Shown here one piece after another: positions 5,667 to 6,588 of a DNA stretch of 6,588 nucleotides. The notes beneath the pieces are model-generated. The model was not told where the DNA came from. It was given only the letters and a program-made list of their open reading frames with translations, and did not search any database. The stretch comes from Holophagaceae bacterium (GTDB lineage: Bacteria > Acidobacteriota > Holophagae > Holophagales > Holophagaceae). The stretch is taken from NCBI GenBank assembly GCA_025355915.1, contig JANXYT010000203.1, positions 1 to 6,588 of the forward strand, in the 5' to 3' direction. The position numbers were made by a program, and so were the translations under genes. Numbering within the stretch: position 1 is the first letter of the stretch; every line of letters begins with the position of its first letter.

Positions 5667-6588
5667 CGGTCCTCCCCCAGGGCGGCGCGCATGCGGAGGG
5701 CCACTTCCTCCAGATCGGATTCCGGGTAGTTCGAGAAACCCAGGCGCAGGGCCTGCACGGGCCCGCCGTCGAAGGCGAAGCGCCGGCCCGGCTGGAAGGC
5801 GACCCCATGTTCCAGGGCCCGGGCAGCCCAGCGGTCCACATCCACACCCTCTTTCACCTTTGCCCAAAGCGCGAGGCCGCCCTCGGGAACCTTGAACGAC
5901 AGGTGCTCTCCCAGCGATCGCTCCAGGGCGCGGCACAGCACATCGCGCCGAGTCCGGTAGGTCCGCTGCATGCGGTTGAGGTGGCGGTGGATGGCGCCGT
6001 CATCGAGGAGCTCGGCGAAGGCCCGCTCCAGGACCATGTCCCCCTGCCGGTCCAGGGCCTGGCGCAAGGCCCGGAGGCGGGAAATCAGCAGCGCAGGCCC
6101 ATGCACATAGCCCAGACGAAGGTTGGGACTGAAGATCTTGCTGAGCGTGCCCACGTGGATGACGACCCCGGCACGATCCTCCGCGGCGAGGGGAGGCCGG
6201 CGCTGGCCCTCGAACAGGAATTCGCTGTCCTGGTCGTTCTCAATCACCGCGAACCGATGGGTTTCGGCCAGCGCCATCAGCCGCGCCCGCCGATCCGGGG
6301 AGAGCTGGACCAAGGTCGGGTATTGGCGCAACGGGGTCACGAACACGGCCCGCAGGCGCTCGGACTGGGCCAACTGATCCAGGGCCGCGACCCGCAGACC
6401 ATCTTCATCCAGGGGTACCGGTAGGCAGCGTGCACCGGCCCGGGCGAAGGCCTCCCAGGCAGCGGGTTGACCCAGCGCCTCCACAGCCACGGCATCCCCG
6501 GGGGAAAGCAGGGCCTGAGCCACCAGGAACAGGGCCATCTGGCTCCCCCACGTCACCAGGATGGTCTCCGGGGAGGCCATGATGCCCC
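5663..6588 (-). CDS. MocR-type transcriptional regulator (GntR family), aminotransferase-like domain; N-terminus beyond window
   Basis: MocR/PdxR/GabR regulators join an N-terminal GntR winged helix to a fold-type I aminotransferase-like domain that binds PLP as a sensor. Only the latter is here, about 307 residues entering in frame at the right edge; a Met at 6580 is internal. Counting from that Met: GSQMAL (12-17, cofactor phosphate region), TPLRQYPT (82-89, family motif usually TP.HQ(Y/F)P(T/S)G), ENDQD at 114-118 (usually EDDYD), VGTLSK with the PLP Schiff-base Lys148, P.LRLGYV after it, and the C-terminal LRLGFSNYPESDLEE with the Arg expected to hold a substrate carboxylate. Spacing from Asn115 to Lys148 is 33, as I recall for GabR Asp279-Lys312. 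Stop TGA 5663-5665 overlaps the kinase ATG, so the two are probably one operon. An aminotransferase proper is less likely because of these motifs, but the winged helix is not visible. Confidence 0.85.
   Translation of the reverse strand, partial: GIMASPETILVTWGSQMALFLVAQALLSPGDAVAVEALGQPAAWEAFARAGARCLPVPLDEDGLRVAALDQLAQSERLRAVFVTPLRQYPTLVQLSPDRRARLMALAETHRFAVIENDQDSEFLFEGQRRPPLAAEDRAGVVIHVGTLSKIFSPNLRLGYVHGPALLISRLRALRQALDRQGDMVLERAFAELLDDGAIHRHLNRMQRTYRTRRDVLCRALERSLGEHLSFKVPEGGLALWAKVKEGVDVDRWAARALEHGVAFQPGRRFAFDGGPVQALRLGFSNYPESDLEEVALRMRAALGEDR
5671..5675 (-). promoter_or_regulatory. Ribosome binding site of the kinase gene, inside the MocR coding end
   Basis: The minus strand reads GGGGGAGG, then ACCG, then ATG (5666). 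This fixes the start at 5666 and rules out the longer frame opening at 5936, whose extra 90 residues lie wholly inside the MocR gene and look like Pro/Gly/Arg-rich antiphase translation. Confidence 0.85.

Noticed and set aside
5667..5936. 90-residue N-terminal extension of the kinase frame
   Set aside because: It overlaps the MocR gene, has Pro/Gly/Arg-rich composition, and the ATG at 5666 has a good RBS, an ATGA overlap, and starts just before the kinase fold.
5807..6424. 205-codon plus-strand open frame
   Set aside because: Antisense to the MocR aminotransferase-like domain; low-complexity Gln/Gly/His-rich translation.

Overview
The window is high-GC bacterial DNA with four genes, all on the minus strand. 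Read in transcription order, from the right end leftwards, they are: (1) the C-terminal part of a MocR-type regulator (GntR family, aminotransferase-like domain), running off the right edge; (2) a 1041-residue membrane-anchored Hanks-type Ser/Thr protein kinase with a long C-terminal helical/TPR region; (3) a 173-residue secreted protein of unknown function; (4) a large putative lipoprotein with three Ig-like domains followed by a YncE/lactonase-type beta-propeller, running off the left edge. Every start is backed by a GGAG-type ribosome binding site directly upstream.

The organism is probably a Gram-negative environmental bacterium. Kinases of the form 'kinase, GEAILARP...RW.RR.P juxtamembrane, one TM, TPRs' together with 'Ig-like repeats plus PxGKFxYVxN propeller' secreted proteins are typical of Acidobacteriota (Holophagae/Geothrix-like would fit) and also occur in Planctomycetota and Myxococcota. 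This assignment is an inference from gene content, not from a marker gene.

Right part (5663-6588): the MocR stop and the kinase start overlap as ATGA (5663-5666), so the two are very probably co-transcribed and translationally coupled. Middle (2541-5666): the kinase has all the catalytic motifs and should be active; the function of its C-terminal part cannot be read from sequence. A 289-nt gap with a small hairpin just after the kinase stop leads to the secreted 173-aa gene (1730-2251). A 275-nt gap then leads to the Ig/propeller lipoprotein (1-1454), whose Shine-Dalgarno is directly preceded by a GC-rich hairpin. The two secreted-protein genes share orientation with the kinase but are well separated from it, so common transcription is uncertain.

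I see no RNA genes, CRISPR arrays, insertion sequences, att sites or phage genes. Nothing here clearly amounts to a new system. The most interesting points are the coupled MocR-kinase pair, the altered PLP-site residues in the MocR domain, and the RBS-adjacent hairpin.
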